Assembly: GCA_000720845.1 (NCBI GenBank)
Contig: JODU01000020.1
Coordinates: forward strand, 1 to 64,000
Length of the DNA: 64,000 bases
Direction of reading: 5' to 3'
Origin: Kitasatospora aureofaciens
GTDB lineage: Bacteria > Actinomycetota > Actinomycetes > Streptomycetales > Streptomycetaceae
The translations under genes and the position numbers were made by a program. This document shows positions 17,386 to 25,433 of this stretch, piece after piece. The notes under the pieces are model-generated. The model searched no databases. It was not told the DNA's origin and worked only from the letters and a program-made list of their open reading frames with translations. Within the stretch, counting starts at the first letter, position 1, and each line of letters starts with the position of its first letter.

Positions 17386-18626
17386 GCGCTTCGCAGACCT
17401 CTGACGTTCCCACTCTCCTCGTCAAGATCTTCGGAAAGGACCGGCCGGGCATCACGGCCGGCCTGTTCGACACTCTCGCCGCGTACTCGGTCGACGTCGT
17501 CGACATCGAGCAGGTCGTCACCCGTGGCCGGATCGTGCTGTGCGCGCTCGTGACCGAGCCGCCCCGCGGTCTGGAGGGCGATCTGCGGGCGACCGTCCAC
17601 AGCTGGGCGGAGTCGCTGAAGCTGCAGGCGGAGATCATCTCCGGCATCGGCGACAACCGGCCGCGCGGTCTCGGCCGCTCCCTGGTCACGGTGCTCGGGC
17701 ACCCGCTCACCGCGGAGGCCACCGCCGCCATAGCGGCCCGGATCACCGAGTCCGGCAGCAACATCGACCGTATCTTCCGGCTGGCCAAGTATCCGGTGAC
17801 CGCCGTCGAGTTCGCGGTGTCCGGTGTGGAGACCGAACCGCTGCGCACGGCCCTGGCCACCGAGGCCGCGGCGCTCGGCGTGGACATCGCGGTCGTCGCG
17901 GCGGGGCTGCACCGGCGGGCGCAGCGCCTGGTGGTGATGGACGTGGACTCCACACTGATCCAGGACGAGGTCATCGAGCTGTTCGCCGCGCACGCCGGCT
18001 GCGAGGACAAGGTCGCCGAGGTGACGGCGGCCGCGATGCGCGGGGAGCTGGACTTCGAGCAGTCGCTGCACGCGCGCGTGGCCCTGCTGGCCGGTCTTGA
18101 CGCCTCGGTGGTGGACAAGGTGCGCGCCGAGGTGCGGCTGACGCCGGGGGCCCGCACCCTGATCCGTACGCTGAAGCGGCTCGGCTACCAGGTGGGGGTG
18201 GTCTCCGGCGGCTTCACGCAGGTCACCGACGCCCTTCAGGAGCAGCTGGGGCTGGACTTCGCCCAGGCCAACACGCTGGAGATCGTCGACGGCAGAATGA
18301 CCGGCCGGGTGACCGGGGAGATCGTGGACCGTGCGGGCAAGGCGCGGCTGCTGCGCCGGTTCGCCGCCGAGGCCGGCGTACCGCTGTCGCAGACCGTGGC
18401 GATCGGCGACGGCGCCAACGACCTGGACATGCTGAACGCGGCCGGGCTCGGGGTCGCCTTCAACGCCAAGCCGGTGGTCCGTGAGGCGGCGCACACCGCG
18501 GTGAACGTGCCCTTCCTGGACACGGTGCTCTATCTGCTGGGCATCACCCGCGAGGAGGTCGAGGCCGCGGACACGCTGGACGAGGGTCTCGGCGAGGGCC
18601 TCGGTCTGCCCGCCGGGCAGCCCTGA
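17382..18626 (+). CDS. serB: Phosphoserine phosphatase SerB
   Basis: 414-residue enzyme for the last step of serine synthesis (phosphoserine to serine). Two N-terminal ACT domains (about 8-85 and 98-170) precede a HAD phosphatase: DVDSTL motif I (nucleophile D in VMDVDSTLIQDE), motif II VSGGF, and motif III IGDGANDLDML. Two ACT domains are typical of actinobacterial SerB and suggest amino-acid control. ATG 17382 is where homology begins; it overlaps the TGA of the reading frame upstream (ATGA), though that frame end is doubtful and a separate promoter between 17150 and 17381 is likely. Confidence 0.96.
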   Translation: MSASQTSDVPTLLVKIFGKDRPGITAGLFDTLAAYSVDVVDIEQVVTRGRIVLCALVTEPPRGLEGDLRATVHSWAESLKLQAEIISGIGDNRPRGLGRSLVTVLGHPLTAEATAAIAARITESGSNIDRIFRLAKYPVTAVEFAVSGVETEPLRTALATEAAALGVDIAVVAAGLHRRAQRLVVMDVDSTLIQDEVIELFAAHAGCEDKVAEVTAAAMRGELDFEQSLHARVALLAGLDASVVDKVRAEVRLTPGARTLIRTLKRLGYQVGVVSGGFTQVTDALQEQLGLDFAQANTLEIVDGRMTGRVTGEIVDRAGKARLLRRFAAEAGVPLSQTVAIGDGANDLDMLNAAGLGVAFNAKPVVREAAHTAVNVPFLDTVLYLLGITREEVEAADTLDEGLGEGLGLPAGQP

Positions 18627-18688
18627 ACCGGCGGAGGAACGGGCGGAAGCGCGGAGGGCGGAGGCACTGGCGGGCCCCCGGCACGACG

Positions 18689-18718
18689 AGGGCCCGGACC
18701 GTGAGGCTGCCGGGCCCT
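18689..18718. terminator. Bidirectional terminator hairpin
   Basis: Nine-pair stem AGGGCCCGG / CCGGGCCCT with a 12-base loop, between the convergent serB and phosphatase genes. Confidence 0.8.
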
Positions 18719-18734
18719 GTCACGCGGGGGCGGG

Positions 18735-19253
18735 TCAGTCGGTCGGCGCCCAGTAGTCGACCAGGACGGCCCGGCCGGGCTCCACGTCCTTCCAGGAGCC
18801 GGTGAAGGTCAGGACGGCGAAGGCGGCGGTCGGGAAGCCCCGGCGCTTGATCCGCTCGCGGACCTCGTCCTCGGCCGAGCCGGCCAGGATCTCGGTCAGC
18901 GCCTCCACGCCCGGGTTGTGCCCGATCATCAGCACGTTCCGCAGGTCGTCGGGGGTCTCGTTGAGCACGGCGATCAGCTCGCCGGGCGAGGCCTCGTAGA
19001 TCCGCTCCTCGTAGACGGTTTTCGGCCGGTGCGGGAACTCCTGGACGGCGAGCTTCCAGGTCTCGCGGGTCCGGACCGAGGTGGAGCACAGGGCCTGGTC
19101 GAAGGGCACGCCCGTGTCCGCCAGCCGACGCCCGGCCTCCGCGGCGTCCATGCGGCCCCGGTCGGCGAGCGGTCGCTCGTGGTCGGACACCTGTGGCCAG
19201 TCGGCTTTCGCATGCCGGAAGAGAACAATCCTGCGGGGTTCTGCGACGCTCAT
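18735..19253 (-). CDS. SixA-type histidine phosphatase family protein
   Basis: 172 residues of the branch-1 histidine phosphatase superfamily: catalytic block LFRHAKADWP (His at residue 14 in RHAK), STSVRTRETW, and the second His in MIGHNPGVEALT. Short length and the HAK rather than HGE pattern point to the SixA group, which removes phosphate from histidine phosphotransfer proteins; the substrate here is unknown. ATG 19253 (MSVAEPRRIVLFRHAK) is chosen because homology starts there, although the frame stays open upstream. Confidence 0.9.
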   Translation of the reverse strand: MSVAEPRRIVLFRHAKADWPQVSDHERPLADRGRMDAAEAGRRLADTGVPFDQALCSTSVRTRETWKLAVQEFPHRPKTVYEERIYEASPGELIAVLNETPDDLRNVLMIGHNPGVEALTEILAGSAEDEVRERIKRRGFPTAAFAVLTFTGSWKDVEPGRAVLVDYWAPTD

Positions 19254-19345
19254 GTCTTCCAGCTTCGCATGAAACAGGCCACGGGGCTCTGGGAGTTGAC
19301 ACGCGGGCTCACGACGGGACGCGGGTGGGAGTCCACGCTCGGCGC

Positions 19346-19552
19346 TCAGCGCGTGGCCAGTTGCTCCAGCCGCTCCAGGAGGTGGGCCGTCGCGGGCTGC
19401 CCCGCGGCCGCGTGGGCGTCGGCGGGATCGAGTATCAGCAGGAGCAGCGCGACGAAGGCGAGCACGGGCAGGGCGAGGGCCCACCAGGGCAGCCGGATGT
19501 CGACGCCGCCGCGGGTCGCCTGGGGAGGCCGGGGGTAGGTAGGGGCCGACAT
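19346..19552 (-). CDS. Small single-pass membrane protein
   Basis: 68 residues with one clear membrane segment (LPWWALALPVLAFVALLLLIL, about residues 21-41) and a short Ala-rich tail with LLERLEQLA. ATG 19552 is preceded by a purine-poor region, but it gives the length typical of Streptomyces orthologues as far as I recall. No function is known. It sits 92 bases upstream of the SixA-type gene on the same strand. Confidence 0.7.
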   Translation of the reverse strand: MSAPTYPRPPQATRGGVDIRLPWWALALPVLAFVALLLLILDPADAHAAAGQPATAHLLERLEQLATR

Positions 19553-19735
19553 GAGTGCCTCCGCTGGTCTTCGGGCGTCCCTGGTCCGTGCTCGGCGGCC
19601 CGCTTGTCGCGGGCACATCTCGACGTTACGGAACCGGCGGGGCCCAACCCATCCGGAGGTCCACCCACTTGACCCTGACCCTCACCCCCTAGGGGACGGG
19701 GGGTTAACCCCACCGTCCGGCCGGCGGGGGCGGGG

Positions 19736-19852
19736 TCACGGCGAGGCGATCGTCGCGATGACGCCGATGATCACGAAGATCGCGAGGAAGGCGCCGAAGA
19801 CGATCAGCATCTTCTTCTGGCCGTGCTGGGGGTTCGGGTCGAGGACTGGCAT
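19736..19852 (-). CDS. SGM_5486-family small membrane protein
   Basis: 38 residues, too short for most gene finders: MPVLDPNPQHGQKKMLIVF followed by one membrane segment (GAFLAIFVIIGVIATIA). This matches the tiny Streptomyces family called SGM_5486 transporter-associated protein, which is regularly found beside a CynX/NimT-type MFS gene, as here. All reading-frame codons are consistent with coding use. It may stabilise or assist the MFS protein encoded upstream (114 bases away, same strand). Confidence 0.8.
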   Translation of the reverse strand: MPVLDPNPQHGQKKMLIVFGAFLAIFVIIGVIATIASP

Positions 19853-19966
19853 ACGGCAAGTCTCGCATCCTCCGCCCGGGCCGCTCCCGGGGGGCCACCG
19901 ACGACGGGCCGGCCCCGACGGCGGCCGACGCGCCGTCCACGGCGGCCGGGCCGCCGCGCGCCCGGG

Positions 19967-21292
19967 TCAGCGGGCCGCCTCGTCCTCCACCGTACGGTTG
20001 CGCCCGGCCAGGACGCCCACCACCATCTGCGGCACCATCAGCGCGCTCATCAGGGCGATCGGCAGCCCCCAGCCGCCGCTGTGCTGGTAGAGGACGCCCA
20101 CCAGGAGCGGACCGGGGATGGAGATCAGGTAGCCGGTGCTCTGGGCGAAGGCGGACAGCTGGGCGACGCCCGCTCCCGTCCTCGCCCGCATTCCGACCAT
20201 GGTCAGCGCGAGCGGGAAGGCGCAGTTGGAGATGCCGAGCAGCAGGGCCCAGGCCCATGCGCCGCCGACCGGCGCGAAGTACAGGCCGGCGTATCCGGCG
20301 AGTCCGCACAGGCCCAGGACCAGCACGATCGGGCCCTGGTGGGGCAGGCGGGTCGCCACCCGCGGGATGACGAAGGCGAGCGGCACGCCCATCACCATGA
20401 TGACCGCGAGCAGCAGCCCGGCGGTGCCGGCGGACACGCCCGAGTCCCGGAAGATCTGCGCCATCCACCCCATCGTGATGTAGGCGGCGGTGGCCTGGAG
20501 ACCGAAGAAGACGGCGAGTGCCCAGGCCGTGCGGCTGCGGGTGATCCGCAGCGGGGGCTGTTCCGCGGGCTTCTCGCCCTCCCGTCCCGGCGGCGGCGTG
20601 GCCGGTCCCGTGGCCCCCGGCGCCGTCCGGTTGCGTACGAACGGGAGCCAGGGCAGGACGGCCAGCGCGGGCAGCACGGCCCAGACCGCGAGGCCGGGCT
20701 GCCAGTGGCCGCCCAGCGCGTTGGTCAGGGGCACGGTCGCCGCGGCGGCGACGGAGGTGCCGAAGGCCAGGGCCATCGAGTACAGGCCGGTCATGGAGCC
20801 GACGCGGTCGGGGAAGTAGCGCTTGACGATGACCGGCATCAGGACGTTGCTGACCGCGATGCCCATCAGCGCCAGGGCGGTGGCCGCCAGGAAGCCGCCC
20901 GTGCCGCCCGCGTACGGGCGTATCAGCAGGCCCGCGGTGATGGCGAACATGCCGGCGCAGACCACGGCGCCGGGCCCGAAGCGGCGGGCCAGCCGGGGGG
21001 CGGTGACCCCGAAGACGGCGAAGCAGAGCGGGGGCACGGAGGTGAGCAGCCCGGCGATGCTGCCGCTCATGCCGAGCCCGTCGCGGACCTCCTCCAGGAG
21101 TGCGCCCAGGCTCGTGATGGCGGGGCGCAGGTTCACCGCGGCCAGGACGATGCCGAGGATGAGCAGCCGGGTCGTCCACGTCGTCCACGCGCGCGTGGCG
21201 GGCGCCCCGCCGGGTACCTCGGGCACACCGCCCTCAGCACGCTGCGTACGTGTCTCCGTGCGTGTCTCCGTCCGGGTTTCGTCACTAGCCAT
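19967..21292 (-). CDS. CynX/NimT-family MFS transporter
   Basis: 441-residue carrier with 12 predicted membrane segments; the segment LILGIVLAAVNLRPAITSLG and the RRFGPGAVV loop fit the CynX/NimT (cyanate/nitroimidazole) family. A long charged central loop (about 215-245) is typical of MFS halves. An odd N-terminus repeats ETRT three times. Several in-frame ATGs exist (21292, 21301, 21304) and none has a clear ribosome site, so translation may be leaderless. It is divergent from a FadR-type regulator with a perfect inverted repeat (21307-21321) at its start, which suggests local control. Confidence 0.9.
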   Translation of the reverse strand: MASDETRTETRTETRTQRAEGGVPEVPGGAPATRAWTTWTTRLLILGIVLAAVNLRPAITSLGALLEEVRDGLGMSGSIAGLLTSVPPLCFAVFGVTAPRLARRFGPGAVVCAGMFAITAGLLIRPYAGGTGGFLAATALALMGIAVSNVLMPVIVKRYFPDRVGSMTGLYSMALAFGTSVAAAATVPLTNALGGHWQPGLAVWAVLPALAVLPWLPFVRNRTAPGATGPATPPPGREGEKPAEQPPLRITRSRTAWALAVFFGLQATAAYITMGWMAQIFRDSGVSAGTAGLLLAVIMVMGVPLAFVIPRVATRLPHQGPIVLVLGLCGLAGYAGLYFAPVGGAWAWALLLGISNCAFPLALTMVGMRARTGAGVAQLSAFAQSTGYLISIPGPLLVGVLYQHSGGWGLPIALMSALMVPQMVVGVLAGRNRTVEDEAAR

Positions 21293-21306
21293 GAGACCCA
21301 TCATAG

Positions 21307-21321
21307 AATCATGGGATGATT
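21307..21321. promoter_or_regulatory. Candidate operator between MFS gene and GntR/FadR regulator
   Basis: Perfect inverted repeat AATCAT-GGG-ATGATT directly upstream of the MFS start codon(s) and about 40 bases before the regulator gene. In this GC-rich DNA an AT-rich palindrome at such a place is unusual and fits the site of the adjacent repressor. Confidence 0.6.
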
Positions 21322-21362
21322 GATTGTCCACTCGTTCGACCGCTCGTGTGCGAAGGTGAGCC

Positions 21363-22055
21363 ATGCCGCTGAGCCATCCCCGCCGTTCGGCACTGTCCGA
21401 GCAGGTCATCGCCGCGCTGCGGCAGCAGATCACCTCGGGCGAGTGGCCGGTCGGCTCCCGCATCCCCACCGAGCCCGAGCTGGTCGAGCAGCTCGGCGTC
21501 GCCCGGAACACGGTCCGCGAGGCGGTCCGCGCGCTGGCCCACAACGGCCTGCTGGACATCCGCCAGGGCTCCGGCACGTACGTCGTGGCGACCAGCGAGC
21601 TGGCCGGCGTGATGCAGCGCCGCTTCGCCGGCGCCGAGCCCCGGGACATCGCCGAGCTGCGGTCCACGCTGGAGTCGGCCGCCGCGCGCCTGGCCGCCGA
21701 GCGGCGCACGGAGAAGGACCTCAAGCAGATCGACACCCTGCTGCTGCGCCGGGAGGAAGCCTGGGAGTCGGGTGAGGCGGAGGCCTTCGTGGCGGCGGAC
21801 GCCACGTTCCACCTGGCGGTCGTCGCCGCCTCGCACAACGACGTGCTGACAGCGATGTACGCGGACCTGAGCGAGGTCCTGCGGGACTGGCTGCGGGGCG
21901 ACGTGGGCGAGGGCATGTCACCGGCGACGCACATGGACCACGGCCGGCTGGTGGACGCGATCCGCACGGGTGACGCGGCGACGGCGGCGGAGGAGGCCGG
22001 CGCCTATCCGTTCGTCTGCCGTCCCGGGCTGTTCGGGCCGTCCCCTGGCGACTGA
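21363..22055 (+). CDS. GntR-family regulator, FadR/FCD subgroup
   Basis: 230 residues: N-terminal winged helix (SEQVIAALRQQITSGEWPVGSRIPTEPELVEQLGVARNTVREAVRALAHNGLLDIRQGSGTYV pattern, about 12-75) and a C-terminal FCD effector domain (about 90-215) with the metal-binding His in ATFHLAVV and THMDHGRLVDAI. FCD proteins bind organic acids or metals. It is transcribed divergently from the MFS transporter and probably controls it through the inverted repeat at 21307-21321. The C-terminal end (YPFVCRPGLFGPSPGD) looks atypical for the family. Confidence 0.92.
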   Translation: MPLSHPRRSALSEQVIAALRQQITSGEWPVGSRIPTEPELVEQLGVARNTVREAVRALAHNGLLDIRQGSGTYVVATSELAGVMQRRFAGAEPRDIAELRSTLESAAARLAAERRTEKDLKQIDTLLLRREEAWESGEAEAFVAADATFHLAVVAASHNDVLTAMYADLSEVLRDWLRGDVGEGMSPATHMDHGRLVDAIRTGDAATAAEEAGAYPFVCRPGLFGPSPGD

Positions 22056-22100
22056 GCGGCGCCGGAGCGGTCGCGGCGCCGAGCCGCTCCGGTCCAGCAC

Positions 22101-22134
22101 GAGGGCCCGCACCCCGTACGGGACGCGGGCCCTC
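22101..22134. terminator. Bidirectional terminator hairpin
   Basis: Ten-pair stem GAGGGCCCGC / GCGGGCCCTC between the convergent regulator and fabI genes. Confidence 0.85.
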
Positions 22135-22157
22135 GGCGAGGTGTCCGTTGGGTCCGG

Positions 22158-22925
22158 TCAGGCCCCGATGGCGTGCAGTCCGCCGTCGACGTGGACGATC
22201 TCGCCGGTGGTCTTCGGGAACCAGTCGCTCAGCAGCGCGACGATGCCGCGGCCGGCCGGCTCCGGGTCCTTCAGGTCCCACTCCAGCGGGGAGCGGGTGT
22301 CCCACACGGCGGCCAGGTCGCTGAAGCCCGGGATGGACTTGGCGGCCATGGAGCCCAGCGGGCCCGCCGAGACCAGGTTGCAGCGGATGTTCTGCTTGCC
22401 CAGGTCACGGGCCATGTACCGGCTGGTGGCCTCCAGGGCGGCCTTGGCCGGGCCCATCCAGTCGTACTGCGGCCAGGCGAACTGCGCGTCGAAGGTGAGG
22501 CCGACGACCGAACCGCCGTTCTGCATCAGCGGCAGGCAGGCCATGGTCAGCGACTTCAGGGAGTACGCCGAGACGTGCATGGCCGTGGCGACCGACTCGA
22601 ACGGCGTGTTCAGGAAGTTGCCGCCGAGGGCGTCCTGCGGGGCGAAGCCGATGGAGTGCACGACGCCGTCGAGACCGCCCAGCTCCTCGCCGACGACGTC
22701 GGCGAGCCGGGCGAGGTGCTCCTCGTTGGTGACGTCCAGCTCGATGACCTTGGCGGGCTTCGGCAGCTTCTTGGCGATGCGCTCGGTCAGGGTGGGCCGC
22801 GGGAACGCGGTGAGGATGACCTCGGCGCCCTGCTCCTGGGCCAGCTTCGCGGCGTGGAAGGCGATGGAGGCCTCCGTCAGCACGCCGGTGATCAGGACGC
22901 GCTTGCCCTCGAGAATTCCGCTCAT
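22158..22925 (-). CDS. fabI: Enoyl-[acyl-carrier-protein] reductase (NADH) FabI
   Basis: 255-residue InhA/FabI-type reductase, the final reductive step of type II fatty-acid elongation. Diagnostic features: cofactor segment GVLTEASIAFHAA, VHSIGFAP, and the active site YDWMGPAKAALE, where Tyr and Lys are six residues apart (Y-x6-K), the hallmark of enoyl rather than ketoacyl reductases. The substrate loop LGSMAAKSIPGF follows. It is five bases downstream of fabG, so the two form an operon. Being InhA-like, it is in the class inhibited by isoniazid-adduct and triclosan; this says nothing about actual sensitivity here. Confidence 0.97.
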   Translation of the reverse strand: MSGILEGKRVLITGVLTEASIAFHAAKLAQEQGAEVILTAFPRPTLTERIAKKLPKPAKVIELDVTNEEHLARLADVVGEELGGLDGVVHSIGFAPQDALGGNFLNTPFESVATAMHVSAYSLKSLTMACLPLMQNGGSVVGLTFDAQFAWPQYDWMGPAKAALEATSRYMARDLGKQNIRCNLVSAGPLGSMAAKSIPGFSDLAAVWDTRSPLEWDLKDPEPAGRGIVALLSDWFPKTTGEIVHVDGGLHAIGA

Positions 22926-22930
22926 GGTGA

Positions 22931-23635
22931 TCAGTGACCCATTCCCAGTCCGCCGTCAACGGGGATGACGGCTCCAGTGATGTACGAGGCGTCGTCCGAG
23001 GCGAGGAACCGCACCGTCGCGGCGATCTCCTCCGGCCGCGCGTACCGCCCCAGCGGCACCTGCGAGACGATGTTGGCCCGCTGCTCGTCGGTGAGCACCT
23101 TGGTCATGTCGGTGTCGACGAAGCCGGGCGCGACGACGTTGAAGGTGATGTTGCGCGACCCCAGCTCACGGGCGAGGGAACGCGCGAAGCCGACCAGACC
23201 GGCCTTGGAGGCGGCGTAGTTCGCCTGCCCCGCGGAGCCGAGGAGCCCGACCACCGACGAGATGAGGACGACGCGGCCCTTCTTGGCGCGCAGCATGGCG
23301 CGGTTGGCGCGCTTGACCACGCGGAAGGTGCCGGTGAGGTTGGTCTCGACGACGGAGGTGAAGTCCTCCTCCGACATGCGCATCAGGAGCTGGTCCTTGG
23401 TGACGCCGGCGTTGGCGATCAGGACCTCGACGGGACCGTGCGTCTCCTCGATCTCCTTGTAGGCCTGCTCCACCTGCTCGCTGTCGGTGATGTCGCACTT
23501 GACGGCCAGGAAGCCCTCCGGCGGCTCACCCGAGCGGTACGTGATCGCGACCTTGTCGCCGGCGTCGGCGAAAGCGCGGGCGATGGCGAGGCCGATGCCC
23601 CGGTTTCCTCCGGTGACGAGAACCGAGCGGCTCAA
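22931..23635 (-). CDS. fabG: 3-oxoacyl-[acyl-carrier-protein] reductase FabG
   Basis: 234-residue SDR: cofactor loop GGNRGIG, NAG motif in LIANAGV, catalytic Ser in VVLISSVVG, and YAASK with Tyr and Lys both present; ends in VDGGLGMGH. It reduces 3-oxoacyl-ACP with NADPH. The start is taken as TTG 23635, which has AAAGGGTGA ahead and gives the usual N-terminus (SRSVLVTGG); the longer frame from 23677 adds 14 atypical residues. Located immediately upstream of fabI, a common actinobacterial fabG-fabI (mabA-inhA-like) arrangement. Confidence 0.95.
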   Translation of the reverse strand: MSRSVLVTGGNRGIGLAIARAFADAGDKVAITYRSGEPPEGFLAVKCDITDSEQVEQAYKEIEETHGPVEVLIANAGVTKDQLLMRMSEEDFTSVVETNLTGTFRVVKRANRAMLRAKKGRVVLISSVVGLLGSAGQANYAASKAGLVGFARSLARELGSRNITFNVVAPGFVDTDMTKVLTDEQRANIVSQVPLGRYARPEEIAATVRFLASDDASYITGAVIPVDGGLGMGH

Positions 23636-23774
23636 CGGATCACCCTTTCCGTAGCGGTCGTCCACCCGTCCGGCCACCCGTTCGGCGGGCGGCGACGCAG
23701 GCGGCTTCCTCGAAAATCTATCGGTCCCCGGCCTGGCTCAGAGACTCGGGCACCCACAGTGGCTTACGGGGCTG

Positions 23775-23793
23775 TCTGTCGGGTCCCTACAGA
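23775..23793. promoter_or_regulatory. Candidate operator between fabG-fabI and tldD
   Basis: Near-perfect 19-base palindrome TCTGTCGGGTCCCTACAGA (one mismatched pair) in the 274-base divergent region; 140 bases from the fabG start and 117 from tldD. It could bind a dimeric regulator of either operon. No regulator is known to me. Confidence 0.45.
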
Positions 23794-23909
23794 ACCGGTT
23801 CCCGGCGCGGCGGGAAAGGTGTGGTCGCCGGACCCCCGACGCGACATGATGCGGCGCAGCCCCCGGTGTCGCGGCAGACGACCGGTCACGCCGACAGAAA
23901 GAGACGCAG

Positions 23910-25433
23910 GTGCCTCACAGCATCGACCAAGCCTTCACGGCACTCCCCCTACGCGCCCTCGCCGACGCCGCTCTCGCCCGGGCGCGTGCCCTCGGTGCGG
24001 AGCAGGCCGACTTCCGGCTGGAGCGGGTGCGCAACGCCTCCTGGCGCCTCAGGGACGCCCGGCCCGCCGGGTCCTCGGACACCACCGACCTCGGGTACGC
24101 GGTGCGGGTGGTGCACGGCGGTACGTGGGGCTTCGCGTCCGGCGTGGACCTGACCCTGGACGCCGCCGCCAAGGTGGCCTCGCAGGCGGTGGCGATGGCG
24201 AAGCTGTCGGCGCAGGTGATCAGGGCGGCCGGGTCGGACGAGAGGGTGGAACTCGCGGACGAGCCGGTGCACGCCGACAGGACCTGGGTCTCGGCGTACG
24301 ACATCGACCCCTTCGCCGTGCCCGACGCCGAGAAGTCGGCGCTGCTGGCCGACTGGAGCGCGCGGCTGCTGGCGGCCGACGGGGTCGACCATGTGGACGC
24401 CTCGCTGCTGACCGTGCACGAGAACAAGTTCTACGCCGACACCGCCGGGACGGTGACCACGCAGCAGCGGGTGCGGCTGCACCCGGTGCTCACCGCCGTG
24501 TCGGTGGACGACTCCAGCGGCGAGTTCGACTCCATGCGCACCCTGGCGCCGCCGGCCGGGCGGGGCTGGGAGTACCTGACCGGGACCGGCTGGGACTGGG
24601 ACGCGGAGCTGGCCGAGATCCCGGAGCTGCTCGCCGAGAAGATGCGCGCGCCGAGCGTCGAGGCGGGGCTGTACGACCTGGTCGTCGACCCGTCGAACCT
24701 GTGGCTGACCATCCACGAGTCCATCGGGCACGCCACCGAGCTGGACCGCGCCCTCGGCTACGAGGCCGCCTACGCCGGCACCTCCTTCGCCACCTTCGAC
24801 CAGCTCGGCAAGCTGCGCTACGGCTCCGAGCTGATGAACGTCACCGGCGACCGCACCGCCGAGCACGGCCTGGCGACCGTCGGGTACGACGACGAGGGCG
24901 TCGAGGGCCAGTCCTGGGACCTGGTGAAGGACGGCACGCTGGTGGGGTACCAGCTCGACCGGCGGATCGCGAGGCTCACCGGGTTCGAGCGGTCCAACGG
25001 GTGCGCCTACGCCGACTCCCCCGCGCACGTGCCGGTGCAGCGCATGGCCAACGTGTCGCTGCGGCCGGATCCGGGCGGGCTGTCGACCGAGGATCTGATC
25101 GGGGGCGTCGACCGCGGGATCTATGTCGTCGGTGACCGGTCCTGGTCCATCGACATGCAGCGCTACAACTTCCAGTTCACCGGTCAGCGCTTCTTCCGGA
25201 TCGAGAACGGGCGGCTCGCCGGACAGCTGCGGGACGTGGCGTACCAGGCGACGACCACCGACTTCTGGGGGTCCATGGCCGCCGTCGGCGGTCCGCAGAC
25301 GTATGTCCTGGGCGGTGCCTTCAACTGCGGCAAGGCCCAGCCGGGGCAGGTCGCGGCCGTGTCGCACGGCTGCCCGTCCGCCCTCTTCAAGGGAGTCAAC
25401 ATCCTCAACACGACGCAGGAGGCGGGTCGATGA
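23910..25433 (+). CDS. tldD: Zinc protease TldD
   Basis: 507 residues, a normal TldD length. The zinc site HESIGHATE (HExxxH) is at about residues 269-277 and family blocks GYDDEGVEGQ and NCGKAQPGQVAAVSHG follow. TldD and TldE form a heterodimer that cleaves unfolded peptides and matures some RiPPs such as microcins; TldD holds the metal. The GTG start has a short AAAGAGACGCAG ahead. Its TGA overlaps the ATG of tldE (ATGA), giving coupled translation. No RiPP precursor is visible nearby. Confidence 0.95.
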   Translation: MPHSIDQAFTALPLRALADAALARARALGAEQADFRLERVRNASWRLRDARPAGSSDTTDLGYAVRVVHGGTWGFASGVDLTLDAAAKVASQAVAMAKLSAQVIRAAGSDERVELADEPVHADRTWVSAYDIDPFAVPDAEKSALLADWSARLLAADGVDHVDASLLTVHENKFYADTAGTVTTQQRVRLHPVLTAVSVDDSSGEFDSMRTLAPPAGRGWEYLTGTGWDWDAELAEIPELLAEKMRAPSVEAGLYDLVVDPSNLWLTIHESIGHATELDRALGYEAAYAGTSFATFDQLGKLRYGSELMNVTGDRTAEHGLATVGYDDEGVEGQSWDLVKDGTLVGYQLDRRIARLTGFERSNGCAYADSPAHVPVQRMANVSLRPDPGGLSTEDLIGGVDRGIYVVGDRSWSIDMQRYNFQFTGQRFFRIENGRLAGQLRDVAYQATTTDFWGSMAAVGGPQTYVLGGAFNCGKAQPGQVAAVSHGCPSALFKGVNILNTTQEAGR

